From: Nitrospirales bacterium
Lineage (GTDB): Bacteria > Nitrospirota > Nitrospiria > Nitrospirales > UBA8639
Reading direction: 5' to 3'
Length of the DNA: 35,381 nt
Assembly: GCA_021604005.1 (NCBI GenBank)
Contig: BQIV01000044.1
Coordinates: forward strand, 1 to 35,381
The translations under genes and the position numbers were made by a program. The stretch's first letter is position 1; every line of letters begins with the position of its first letter. The notes under the pieces were generated by a model. That model saw nothing but the letters and a program-made list of their open reading frames with translations, ran no database searches and was not told the DNA's origin. Shown here in pieces: positions 26,683 through 35,082 of the stretch.

Positions 26683-27822
26683 ATGAAACATGCTCATCAT
26701 CTCAAGACTTCTCGATTGACGGTCCCTGTTGCCTTAGGGCAACGCAGTTATGACATTCATATCCAGGAAGGCTTGCTTCACGATCTTGGTGAGTGTCTTC
26801 AGCAGACAGGACTTTCCGGTCGCGTGGCTATCGTGACCAATCCGCTTGTTCGTCGATTGTATGGAGGTACCGTCAATGCATCACTCAAGCGGAACGGGTT
26901 TCGCCCGCTCTTTATCGAAGTGCCGGATGGGGAACGCGCCAAGACGTTACACTGGGCATCCAAAATCATTAATCAGTTGGTGGCGCAACGCTTCGAACGA
27001 TCGGATATCCTTGTCGCGTTAGGTGGGGGAGTGGTCGGGGATATTGCAGGGTTTGCCGCATCGATGTATGTACGAGGCATTCCGTTTATCCAGGTCGCTA
27101 CAACATTGGTCGCGCAAGTTGATTCGAGTGTTGGAGGCAAAACGGGCGTCAACCACCGATTGGGGAAAAATCTCATTGGAGCATTTTATCAGCCCAAGAT
27201 GGTACTGATGGATACCCACACACTTCGCACACTATCGAAACGCGAATTGGTTGCAGGATTAGCCGAGGTGATTAAGTACGGAGTCATTTATGACCGTCAT
27301 TTTTTCCAGTATCTCGAAGATCACATGGAAGAAATTCTGAAATTACACACAGAACCGATTCAATATCTTGTCAAACGGTGTTGTGAAATTAAGGCAGAAG
27401 TTGTTGCGAAAGACGAGCGTGAGTCGGGATTGCGACGAATTTTAAACTATGGTCATACGGTTGGTCATGCGCTCGAATCCCTGTCTGGCTATCGTAAATT
27501 AATCCATGGGGAAGCCGTCGGTATTGGAATGGTACAAGAGGCTGATCTGGCGCATTCTCTCGGGCTCTGTTCCTCTGCGGTCGTGAAGCGGCAACGAGCA
27601 CTCGTTCAAAAAGCCGGGCTCTCGGATCAACTCCCCAAGATGACGTTTTCAGAATTTTGGACTGCTATGCAACATGACAAAAAAGTGGTCAAGGGGGATA
27701 TTCATTGTGTCGTTCCTAAGGCTATTGGGCGGGTTTCGGTCATTTCACTCGTGCAGCAGTCAGTGAAACAGTGGTTTGCTCAGAATCAATCGCGCCGCCA
27801 TCCATCTGGAGCAAAAACCTAA
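26683..27822 (+). CDS. aroB: 3-Dehydroquinate synthase
   Basis: 379 residues. Second enzyme of the shikimate pathway, DAHP to 3-dehydroquinate, using NAD+ and a divalent metal. VPDGERAKTLHWASKII, LVALGGGVVGDIAGFAASMY, TTLVAQVDSSVGGKTGVNH, ELVAGLAEVIKYGVI and LNYGHTVGHALESLSGY with HGEAVGIGM (metal ligands) are all intact. The pil-aroC-aroB order resembles the pilMNOPQ-aroK-aroB order of many proteobacteria. ATG 26683 was chosen by family length; the ribosome binding site is weak. Confidence 0.96.
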   Translation: MKHAHHLKTSRLTVPVALGQRSYDIHIQEGLLHDLGECLQQTGLSGRVAIVTNPLVRRLYGGTVNASLKRNGFRPLFIEVPDGERAKTLHWASKIINQLVAQRFERSDILVALGGGVVGDIAGFAASMYVRGIPFIQVATTLVAQVDSSVGGKTGVNHRLGKNLIGAFYQPKMVLMDTHTLRTLSKRELVAGLAEVIKYGVIYDRHFFQYLEDHMEEILKLHTEPIQYLVKRCCEIKAEVVAKDERESGLRRILNYGHTVGHALESLSGYRKLIHGEAVGIGMVQEADLAHSLGLCSSAVVKRQRALVQKAGLSDQLPKMTFSEFWTAMQHDKKVVKGDIHCVVPKAIGRVSVISLVQQSVKQWFAQNQSRRHPSGAKT

Positions 27823-27859
27823 GCAGGAACACGATGTGTCACAGAAGACTCAATTGTAT

Positions 27860-27934
27860 CTCGTCGTTCGTGAATCGTATCTCGTAAAACATTAAAAAGG
27901 CTCTTGACGCGAGATACGAAATACGAGCGACGAG
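27860..27934. repeat. 26-bp imperfect inverted repeat between aroB and the GAF-ANTAR gene
   Basis: The left arm 27860-27885 and the right arm 27909-27934 match as reverse complements at 21 of 26 positions around a 23-base AT-rich loop. The arms are built from short words: GTATCTCGT occurs twice on the left, and GAGCGAC is tandem on the right. The composition looks like an interspersed palindromic repeat rather than a unique terminator; there is no T-run next to the stem. Confidence 0.6.
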
Positions 27935-28021
27935 CGACGTCCCAGAAATGACGAACGCAGTGTCTGCCGTTAGTAGTTTAGAGGTGCCTTTTACTCAAGA
28001 TCCGCAAAGAGTGAGTACCTA

Positions 28022-29281
28022 ATGGGAAACAAACGATCACGAACCAGCGAAGATCTTAAGCAAAAATTGCGTGAGCGAACGCGGGAAGTCGACGTGTTGC
28101 ACCGAATCAGTAAGTCTATTAGCAGTACCTTGGATCTTCAAGCCGTGCTCAGGCATATTGTGGACGTTGTGGTGGAAGTGACGAAGGCCGATGCCTGTCT
28201 CCTCTATCTGTTGTCTGATCGTCGAGACGAATTAGTGTTGCGTGCCTCAAAAAACCCGCATCCGAAGTTGATTGGTCGCGTATCAATTGGGCTGGGTGAA
28301 GGTATTACTGGGTGGGTGGCACGAGAAAATATTCGTGTGGTGATACCGAAAAACGCTAGCGATGATCCACGATTCAAACTCTTTAATCGTCTACCGGAGG
28401 ATCGGTATCAGGCGTTTGTCTCTGTGCCGATTGAAAGCAAGGGTGTGGTTGTTGGCGTCATCAATGTGCAGCATAAACGCGCCAAACGTTATAGCGACGA
28501 ATCCTTAACCCTTCTCTCGACCATCGCCCATCAAGTTGGAGGGGCGATCGATAATGCCCGATTATACGAAGCAATGCAGTCGCGGGCCCTACAGCTCGAT
28601 ACCTTGTCCCAAGTGTCTGAAACGGTGGTGTCGAATCGGTTACTTGACGAGGTGCTTCAACTGATTGTGACGACGACGGCCCACATGACCAACTCAAAAA
28701 TATGCTCCATTATGCTGCTGGATGAACGGAAAGGGGAACTGCGGATCGAGGCCACACAAAGTTTGAGTGAACGCTATCGTCGCAAACCGGTCTTAACGAT
28801 TGGGAAAAGTATGAGTGGCCGTGCGATTAAAGAATTGCAGCCGATCTATGTTCCGGACGTCAAAACTGAAAAGGATTACTTCTATAAAGATCTCGCGAAA
28901 CAGGAGGGACTCTGTTCGTTAGTCTCGGTTCCGATGATCATGAAGGATACGGCCATTGGTGTGATTAATTGTTATACGTCGTCTGTGTACGAGTTTTCTG
29001 CTGAAGAAATCAAGTCGTTGCAAACTATCGCCAATCAAGCAGCTGTAGCCATTGCGCACACGAACGTGGTGGAAAAGTCTTTTGAAATGCAGGAGGCCTT
29101 AGAAGTTCGAAAGCTTGTGGATCGCGCGAAAGGCTATATCATGCAATCAAGAAAATTGTCAGAGCCCGAAGCGTTTCAACTCATTCAGCGACAAAGTATG
29201 AATTTGCGAAAATCCATGCGAGAAATAGCAGAGGCCATTATCCTTTCAGAAGAGCTGCAAGTTGCGACAAAAGGCTTATAA
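28022..29281 (+). CDS. GAF-GAF-ANTAR transcription antiterminator
   Basis: 419 residues. A short coiled lead (1-30), then two GAF sensor domains (about 35-185 with GLGEGITGWVARENIRVVIP and FVSVPIESKGVVVGVINVQH; about 205-350 with TIGKSMSGRAIKELQPIYVP and LVSVPMIMKDTAIGVINCY). The ANTAR domain is at about 359-412: VRKLVDRAKGYIMQSRKLSE, EAFQLIQRQSM, MREIAEAII. ANTAR proteins bind paired hexaloop hairpins in leader RNAs and prevent termination. The spacer before nadE contains exactly such a pair (29371-29427), so nadE is the likely target. The GAF ligand is unknown. Confidence 0.93.
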   Translation: MGNKRSRTSEDLKQKLRERTREVDVLHRISKSISSTLDLQAVLRHIVDVVVEVTKADACLLYLLSDRRDELVLRASKNPHPKLIGRVSIGLGEGITGWVARENIRVVIPKNASDDPRFKLFNRLPEDRYQAFVSVPIESKGVVVGVINVQHKRAKRYSDESLTLLSTIAHQVGGAIDNARLYEAMQSRALQLDTLSQVSETVVSNRLLDEVLQLIVTTTAHMTNSKICSIMLLDERKGELRIEATQSLSERYRRKPVLTIGKSMSGRAIKELQPIYVPDVKTEKDYFYKDLAKQEGLCSLVSVPMIMKDTAIGVINCYTSSVYEFSAEEIKSLQTIANQAAVAIAHTNVVEKSFEMQEALEVRKLVDRAKGYIMQSRKLSEPEAFQLIQRQSMNLRKSMREIAEAIILSEELQVATKGL

Positions 29282-29316
29282 ATTGACTTTCAGTGAATTC
29301 TAGAGGATTCTTGTGC

Positions 29317-29346
29317 TTGACACGTGAAGAGATTGATTGCTACTTC
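29317..29346 (+). promoter_or_regulatory. Weak candidate promoter for the nadE leader
   Basis: A perfect -35 TTGACA at 29317-29322 is followed 18 bases later by TACTTC (29341-29346), a poor -10. If used, the transcript would start near 29352 and carry both ANTAR hairpins and the terminator. Readthrough from the upstream gene is the alternative. Confidence 0.25.
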
Positions 29347-29370
29347 TAACGAACGGTAGTGAATGACGTG

Positions 29371-29427
29371 TGAGACAATGACGTCTCATCTCGAAACGAA
29401 TATGCGATAGTAGGACAAGGGCGTCCT
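29371..29427 (+). promoter_or_regulatory. Candidate ANTAR-binding tandem hairpins in the nadE leader
   Basis: Hairpin 1: TGAGAC (29371-29376) pairs with GTCTCA (29383-29388) around the hexaloop AATGAC. Hairpin 2: AGGAC (29412-29416) pairs with GTCCT (29423-29427) around the hexaloop AAGGGC. Both loops have six bases with A first and G fourth, the published ANTAR target rule. The 3' arm of hairpin 2 is also part of the 5' arm of the terminator at 29421, so the two structures exclude each other. The linker is 23 bases. Confidence 0.75.
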
Positions 29428-29458
29428 CACTCTGGGTGGAGTCGAGGGCGTTTTTTTT
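29421..29458 (+). terminator. Intrinsic terminator abutting the nadE start codon
   Basis: The 5' arm 29421-29432 (GCGTCCTCACTC) pairs with 29439-29451 through one bulged C (29443) around the loop TGGGTG; eight Ts (29451-29458) run directly into the nadE ATG at 29459. The 3' arm includes GAGGG (29444-29448), the only plausible ribosome binding site for nadE, so folding would also hide it. This is a regulated leader terminator rather than an end-of-gene terminator. Confidence 0.85.
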
Positions 29459-31246
29459 ATGCAGACATTTCGAATCGCCATGGTGCAAATGAATCCCATT
29501 CTAGGAGACTTGGACGGGAATGCCCAAGCGATTTGCCGGTGGCTAAAAGAGGCACGAAAAGCGAAGGCCGATGTGGTGGTGTTTCCCGAGTTGGCGGTGA
29601 CAGGATATCCTCCGGAGGATCTTCTGCTCAAGCCCAGGTTTCTGTATGACGCGAATCGCATGATGGAGCGTATTGTCAAGCAGAGCTATGGACTCAGTGC
29701 TGTCGTGGGTTGTCTTACCGGGAATTATCACAATGATGAGCCGCCGACACAGATTGTGCCGACCGCGCTCAGTCATCTCTACAATGCCGCGACGGTTATG
29801 GCTGACCGTCAGGTCTATGGAACGTACCGTAAACGATATCTGCCCAATTATGGCGTGTTTGATGAACGTCGCTATTTTCATCCTGGTCATAAAATTCCCG
29901 TCTTTGTGATGAATGGAATTGTTGTGGGCATTAATATTTGTGAAGATATTTGGTATCCGGATGGCCCTGCGCGTGTACAGGCCCTTGTCGGTGACGCCGA
30001 TCTGATTCTCAACATTAACGCGTCCCCGTATCAGTCCGGAAAGGGACAGAATCGTGAAAGAATGCTGGCCGTTCGTGCTCGTCAAAACGGCATCCCTGTG
30101 AGTTACACGAATATGGTAGGTGGGCAAGACGAACTTGTATTTGATGGGAATAGCATGATCGTCAGTGAAGAGGGGCAGGTCATAGCCCGCGGCAAGGCGT
30201 TTGAAGAAGATTTTCTCGTGACGGACCTTTGTCTTGGTCGCTCCACGCGCGCTCAGCCGTCAGTCAAGGCTAAAGCCCGTGCCACGAAAAAATTCGAGAA
30301 GCAGATCGAACGGGTGATCGTCTCAGCCGCTTCAGCTTTTCCCACACGGACGTGCATTACCTCACGATTAACCCCTGCGCTTGATTCGCCTGAGGATGTG
30401 TATCGAGCTCTGGTGCTCGGAGTGCATGATTATGTGAAAAAGAACCAGTTTACGAAAGTGCTCATTGGTATCAGTGGCGGGATCGATTCGGCGTTAACGG
30501 CGGTGATTGCGAGAGATGCGCTCGGTTCGAATAATGTGCTTGGGGTCCTGATGCCCTCGCCGTATACCTCTCGAGCAAGTCGAGAAGACGCCCGAGCTTT
30601 GGCCGATGAACTTGAAATGGAACTTCTCGAAATCCCGATTGGGCGTCTCCTTCGCTCGTACCTGCAATTGCTTGACGGTCCTTTCGATGGCCGGCCTCCG
30701 GATACGACGGAGGAAAATCTTCAAGCCAGAATTCGAGGGAATCTGTTGATGGCCCTGTCGAATAAGTTTGGATATTTAGTTTTGACGACCGGAAATAAAA
30801 GCGAAATGAGTGTGGGCTATGCCACGCTGTACGGGGATATGGCTGGAGGGTTTGCGGTCATCAAAGATGTGCCCAAGACGTTGGTCTTTGCATTGGCACG
30901 TTGGCGAAGTCTGTACCGGGGGGACGCATTTTCTAACTTGAAAATCCCGCAACGTATTCAAGAGCGGCCTCCATCGGCTGAGCTGAAGGATAATCAATTG
31001 GACCAAGATACCTTGCCGCCCTATGCTGTCTTAGATGAGATTTTACGAGCGTATGTGGAAGAGGATCGATCTCCGCAAGACATTGCGGCCCTTGGCTTCA
31101 AGCTGCCCCTCGTGAAAAAAGTCATTGCGATGGTCGATCGAAGCGAGTACAAGCGTCGGCAAGCCCCCATTGGGATAAAGATTACACCAAGGGCGCTCGG
31201 AAAAGACCGCCGCATGCCGATTACCAATCGATATCCGCATTCATGA
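29459..31246 (+). CDS. nadE: Glutamine-dependent NAD+ synthetase
   Basis: 595 residues. The N-terminal glutaminase (nitrilase) domain carries the E44 / K125 / C161 triad (VFPELAVTGYPPEDL, RKRYLPNYGVFDERRYF, GINICEDIWYP). The C-terminal synthetase domain has the PPi loop SGGIDS at 339-344, TTGNKSEMSVGYATLYGDMA and PQRIQERPPSAELKDNQ. It amidates deamido-NAD+ with ammonia drawn from glutamine, the last NAD+ step, so its flux follows nitrogen supply. The ATG lies immediately after a terminator T-run, with upstream ANTAR-type hairpins. Confidence 0.97.
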   Translation: MQTFRIAMVQMNPILGDLDGNAQAICRWLKEARKAKADVVVFPELAVTGYPPEDLLLKPRFLYDANRMMERIVKQSYGLSAVVGCLTGNYHNDEPPTQIVPTALSHLYNAATVMADRQVYGTYRKRYLPNYGVFDERRYFHPGHKIPVFVMNGIVVGINICEDIWYPDGPARVQALVGDADLILNINASPYQSGKGQNRERMLAVRARQNGIPVSYTNMVGGQDELVFDGNSMIVSEEGQVIARGKAFEEDFLVTDLCLGRSTRAQPSVKAKARATKKFEKQIERVIVSAASAFPTRTCITSRLTPALDSPEDVYRALVLGVHDYVKKNQFTKVLIGISGGIDSALTAVIARDALGSNNVLGVLMPSPYTSRASREDARALADELEMELLEIPIGRLLRSYLQLLDGPFDGRPPDTTEENLQARIRGNLLMALSNKFGYLVLTTGNKSEMSVGYATLYGDMAGGFAVIKDVPKTLVFALARWRSLYRGDAFSNLKIPQRIQERPPSAELKDNQLDQDTLPPYAVLDEILRAYVEEDRSPQDIAALGFKLPLVKKVIAMVDRSEYKRRQAPIGIKITPRALGKDRRMPITNRYPHS

Positions 31247-31296
31247 GTATCGGAATTCCTGTCGAGTAACGTTTTGCGTCGAGAGGGCTGTCTACG

Positions 31297-34002
31297 ATGA
31301 GTGATTCAATTCAGACTCATGACCCTGAACCGAATCATCCGGATTCCCCTACACGTTCAACTCAGACGATGCTTCACGCGCGCCGCGAAGATTTGCGTCG
31401 GCAACTTGTTCATGGTTCACCGGGCTCTGCGATTGTGGAGGCGCTTACCGACCTTGTCGATGAGGCGTTAATCAGTCAATATCGGCATCTTCTCCATCAA
31501 GCCAGTCAGGCCGCGGCTGCAGATGTCCAACGTTGCTGTCTGGTGGCGGTTGGCGGCTACGGCCGGCGAGAATTAGCTCCCTATTCGGATGTAGATGTGA
31601 TGCTGTTATCGGAAGCCTCCAGTGACTCTCACGCGGTCTCGGACTTATCAAAAGGGCTCTTTCATCATTTATGGGATTTGGGATTTCAAGTTGGACACAG
31701 TGTTCGCGCCATTTCAGAAGCTCTGGCACTGGCGGATGCCGACTTGCCAGCCAAAACCGCATTGATGGAGTCACGTTTCCTTGCGGGAAATCCTGAGGTA
31801 TTTCAAGATTTCCGGAACCGATTTGCCCGTCGAAATTTGGATAAACGTGTGCCTCAATTTATCCAGCAAAAACTCGAAGAACGTCAACGGGATTACGCGA
31901 AGTTTGGGGAAACCGTCTTTTTACTTGAACCCAATATTAAGAAAAGTCAAGGCGGGTTACGCGACCTTCATCTCTTGCAATGGGTTGGAATGGCGAAATA
32001 TCAAGCGTCTACTATTCAAGACTTAACCAATTGCGGAGTCATTGCACGGACAGACGCACTGGCCATACAGGAAGCTCGAGAGTTTTTATGGCGCATTCGA
32101 TGCCTGATGCATTTTGATGCAGGGAGAGCGCAAGATATTTTGACCTTTGAAGATCAGGAGCGGTTAGCGATGAATATGGGTTTGACCGATCAGCCGCATT
32201 TGCTGGCTGTCGAACAATTTATGCAGCAGTACTATCGCCATACCATGGGCCTCCATGATCGATGTATGCGTTTTATCGATAGGACAAGAGAGTTTCCATG
32301 GTGGAAGCGATTATGGCATTCCATCCCTTCATCCTTAATTGAAGGATCCTTCCTCAAGGTTGGAGATCGGCTGACCGTTCCCTCTGAGAAGTTGATCCAG
32401 GTATTAGGAAAACCGGAATTGCTCGTTCGCCTGTTTCGACTTAGCCAAGAGCGTGGATTGCCTGTTGATAGCCAAACGATAGAAGAACTGTATTATGCTG
32501 TGCATGATATTCCCAATGAACAATTTCATACACCGAACGTGAGTCGTATATTCCGGGCAATTCTTTCCGACACGGGGCGTGTGGCTCAGACCTTGACCGC
32601 GATGCATCGAGCCACGCTTTTGGAAAAACTCGTCCCGGCATTTGCCCGTGTTCGAGGATTGATGCAATTCAATCAATATCATAAATACACGGTTGATGAA
32701 CATAGCCTCCTGGCCGTTCGACAGGCCGAGTTGTTAGCCGCGAATCAGGGAACACTTGGAAAAGTCTATGCTGAAATTAAACAGAAAGATCTGCTGCATC
32801 TAGCCCTCTTGCTTCATGATCTCGGAAAAGGAAAGTCCGAAGACCACAGTGATGTTGGAAAGGTGATTGCGCATAAGACCTCAGAGCGTCTGGGCTTGAC
32901 ACATGACGAGAGTCAGATGTTGGAGTTTCTCGTGCATAAGCATCTCTTAATGGCGCATACCGCATTTCGTCGGGACATTCATGATGAGAAAGTTATTCAA
33001 ACATTCGCACGTGTGGTCAAGACTACAGAAATTTTGCGGCAGTTTTTAATCTTAACGGTTGCAGACATTGCCGCCGTTGGGCCTGATGTGATGAATAAAT
33101 GGAAAGAGACGCTCTTGATCGAATTATTTTCACACACACACGACACGCTTGCCGGTCATGGGGATTTACGGCTAGATGAACAAGAGAAGCAACAGCAAGT
33201 GCAGGACGTTTACCTACAGCTTTGTCAGGCTGAGCCAACACAAGATTCTGTCGCACATCATGCAGCGCCTGATAAACAGTGGGTCCAAGAACAATTATCT
33301 CAGTTTCCGGCCCGTTATCGGTCGAGTACATCTTTAGAGCGTATTGTGCTGCATCTAGCCGCTATCGAACGATTGTCCTCTGATGCTCCGTTGGTTGAAA
33401 CGCAGTATCATGCCGATTTGAACGTGACGGAATATACCTTGCTAGCCCGCGGGGGCAATAAGCCGGGCATTTTTATGAATATGACCGGAGTGTTGGCGGC
33501 GCTGGGTTTGGAAGTGCTTGATGCACAAATTCTGACCAGAAAAGATGGCATTGTTGTCGATTCGTTTTCGGTCAAAGACCCAGACTATGATGGGGCTCCT
33601 CCTCCCAGAAGGCTGGAGCGAGTCTGTCAGACCGTCATTTCGGTATTGAAAGGCGAAGACACGGTTGATCAAGTATTTGAACGAGGAAAACGAGTCGTCT
33701 TTGGTCGACTCTATCCCACGGGTCGGAATGAAACAGAAGTGCAAATTAATAATGATAGTTCAGATCAACATACGGTGATCGAGGTGTTTGCCGATGATAA
33801 GCAAGGACTGCTCTTTGTGATCGCCAGGGCGTTAGTTGGCTTGGGACTTTCCATTCACTCTGCGAGAATTGGTAAGCGATTGGATCAAGCTGCCGATGTT
33901 TTTTATGTTACAGCGGATGGTCAGAAAATCGAAGATCCACAGATCTGCACGCGTATTCAAGAAACCCTACGAAAAGAAGTGGACAAGTTTCTTGATGAGT
34001 AG
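31297..34002 (+). CDS. glnD: Bifunctional uridylyltransferase / UR enzyme of PII
   Basis: 901 residues in four parts: nucleotidyltransferase with GGYGRRELAPYSDVDVML (GGYGR 86-90, D98, D100), FLLEPNIKKSQGGLRDLHLL, an HD hydrolase domain with H507-D508 (LLLHDLGKGKSEDHSDVG), and two C-terminal ACT domains from about 712 (KPGIFMNMTGVLAALGLEVL) and 825 (DKQGLLFVIARALVGLGLSI). GlnD senses glutamine and uridylylates or deuridylylates PII proteins. It lies 50 bp after nadE in the same direction, so the two may be co-transcribed and share the ANTAR-controlled leader. Confidence 0.97.
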   Translation: MSDSIQTHDPEPNHPDSPTRSTQTMLHARREDLRRQLVHGSPGSAIVEALTDLVDEALISQYRHLLHQASQAAAADVQRCCLVAVGGYGRRELAPYSDVDVMLLSEASSDSHAVSDLSKGLFHHLWDLGFQVGHSVRAISEALALADADLPAKTALMESRFLAGNPEVFQDFRNRFARRNLDKRVPQFIQQKLEERQRDYAKFGETVFLLEPNIKKSQGGLRDLHLLQWVGMAKYQASTIQDLTNCGVIARTDALAIQEAREFLWRIRCLMHFDAGRAQDILTFEDQERLAMNMGLTDQPHLLAVEQFMQQYYRHTMGLHDRCMRFIDRTREFPWWKRLWHSIPSSLIEGSFLKVGDRLTVPSEKLIQVLGKPELLVRLFRLSQERGLPVDSQTIEELYYAVHDIPNEQFHTPNVSRIFRAILSDTGRVAQTLTAMHRATLLEKLVPAFARVRGLMQFNQYHKYTVDEHSLLAVRQAELLAANQGTLGKVYAEIKQKDLLHLALLLHDLGKGKSEDHSDVGKVIAHKTSERLGLTHDESQMLEFLVHKHLLMAHTAFRRDIHDEKVIQTFARVVKTTEILRQFLILTVADIAAVGPDVMNKWKETLLIELFSHTHDTLAGHGDLRLDEQEKQQQVQDVYLQLCQAEPTQDSVAHHAAPDKQWVQEQLSQFPARYRSSTSLERIVLHLAAIERLSSDAPLVETQYHADLNVTEYTLLARGGNKPGIFMNMTGVLAALGLEVLDAQILTRKDGIVVDSFSVKDPDYDGAPPPRRLERVCQTVISVLKGEDTVDQVFERGKRVVFGRLYPTGRNETEVQINNDSSDQHTVIEVFADDKQGLLFVIARALVGLGLSIHSARIGKRLDQAADVFYVTADGQKIEDPQICTRIQETLRKEVDKFLDE

Positions 34003-34025
34003 GGAGTAATTCCGCCATAGAGCCC

Positions 34026-34041
34026 ACCTCTCAGGAGAGGT
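34026..34041. terminator. Short hairpin between convergent glnD and higA
   Basis: ACCTCT (34026-34031) pairs with AGAGGT (34036-34041) around CAGG, 24 bp after glnD and overlapping the higA stop on the other strand. No T-run on either side, so its role as a bidirectional terminator is weakly supported. Confidence 0.3.
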
Positions 34042-34348
34042 CAGCGTAATTGGTGATGGTGACATCGCCATGTGAAAAATGCGCTTTAATCTCTAATGAC
34101 CCACCCATCGCTTCGATCATTTTCCGCAAGCTGCTAATGCGTATGTCCGCACGGCGTTCCATCTTGGCAATGGCGGGTTGCAGGACATCAAGTTGGTCAG
34201 CCAAAACTTCTTGCGAAGTCCCAATTGCCTGGCGAAGCTCATGCAAAGCCATTTCCTCACGTAGTTCGATCTTTCGTCCTTCAATTTTTGCCCGTCGTTC
34301 GGGAGAGAGATGCTTTGTCAGTTTGTTAAAATTTTGTCGGCCACTCAT
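34031..34348 (-). CDS. XRE-family antitoxin, HigA-like
   Basis: 105 residues. A helix-turn-helix is seen in LHELRQAIGTSQEVLADQLD and VLQPAIAKMERRADIRISSL, followed by RKMIEAMGGSLEIKAHF, typical of antitoxins paired with Gp49/HigB-type toxins. Its ATG overlaps the toxin stop (ATGA on the - strand, 34345-34348), the usual HigBA layout. It likely neutralises the toxin and represses the promoter at 34726-34754, where an ATTCCA-N4-TGGAAT palindrome lies. Confidence 0.88.
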   Translation of the reverse strand: MSGRQNFNKLTKHLSPERRAKIEGRKIELREEMALHELRQAIGTSQEVLADQLDVLQPAIAKMERRADIRISSLRKMIEAMGGSLEIKAHFSHGDVTITNYADLS

Positions 34349-34707
34349 GGGATCAGGCCCTCCTTTCGTAACTCCTCAAGATGTTCATCATAGAGCTTGT
34401 CTGCGACAGGGATATATTCGTGATAAAAGTGATCATTCCCCGTCTTATCCCCACCGATCAGTAAAATGACAGATCGTCTGGGGTCAAAGGCATAAAACAC
34501 CCTGATGGGATGGCCACCAGATTGAACCCTGAGTTCTCGCATGTAGCTATGTTTCGAGCCTTCAATCGATGAGGAATGTGGAAACCCCAGATGTGGACCA
34601 GACTCCATCAACAACTCGGTTGAGGATGTTACATCATCCTGCTGAGCCTCAGTTAACGTCTCTCATCACTTCTCGAACTCATTGGTATATTCTACATCCC
34701 AATCCAT
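34345..34707 (-). pseudogene. HigB/Gp49-like toxin with two consecutive in-frame TGA codons
   Basis: Read on the - strand from ATG 34707 the frame gives MDWDVEYTNEFEK, then TGA TGA (34668-34663), then ETLTEAQQDDVTSSTELLME and the conserved GPHLGFPHSS, MRELRVQ, RVFYAFDPRRSVILLIGGDK and YIPVADKLYDEHLEELRKEG. The total of 120 codons is the normal family length and the frame never shifts. Related toxins have Trp-Trp where the two TGA codons stand, so TGG TGG to TGA TGA is the simplest history. From TTG 34614 an 89-residue fragment could still be made. The upstream ribosome binding site (AGGGA) and promoter look intact. Confidence 0.82.
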
Positions 34708-34725
34708 TAATTATTCCCTAGAGTG

Positions 34726-34754
34726 AATATATTCCATATTTGGAATGCTGTCAA
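34726..34754 (-). promoter_or_regulatory. Promoter and operator of the toxin-antitoxin locus
   Basis: On the - strand TTGACA (34754-34749) and TATATT (34731-34726) are spaced 17 bases, a near-consensus sigma-70 promoter about 20 bp ahead of the toxin ATG. The palindrome ATTCCA-N4-TGGAAT (34731-34746) fills the spacer and GAATATATTC (34725-34734) covers the -10, sites where a HigA-type antitoxin would repress. Confidence 0.7.
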
Positions 34755-34837
34755 TGTAGGGCCACTTTTAGCTGGAAATAGGACATGACAAGGCTGTTTG
34801 GATAATTACAAGATTTATCTCACGGAATTTTTGAATA

Positions 34838-35082
34838 TCACCAGCTTTTCTCCGTGTCCCCTTCTGAAAAGTCTGTCTCTATGAACCCATTTCTGAGATC
34901 AGCAATCCCTTCCATTTCATCGGCGAGTTCATACACCTGTCGATTCAGGTCTTCGTCATCCTGGTAGTGAAAGGTCAGCTCGTACTCGCATCCGTTTGTA
35001 TCCAGCTTCTTGGCATCATAATGAGCAAGATACCCACAGAGTCTTCCAACCGTTTATCCGAGAAGTCATATTCGCCTAAGAG
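34838..35082 (-). pseudogene. Frameshifted, 5'-truncated hypothetical gene
   Basis: On the - strand, codons before about 35045 read RPLLGEYDFSDKRLED; one frame over, the sequence continues LCGYLAHYDAKKLDTNGCEY, ELTFHYQDDEDLNRQVYELA, DEMEGIADLRNGFIETDFSE to a TGA at 34838-34840. The acidic, coding-like composition on both sides suggests one gene with a single-base deletion near 35040. Its 5' end is cut by the IS remnant starting near 35083. I do not recognise the family. The 34755-34837 stretch holds nothing further. Confidence 0.55.
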
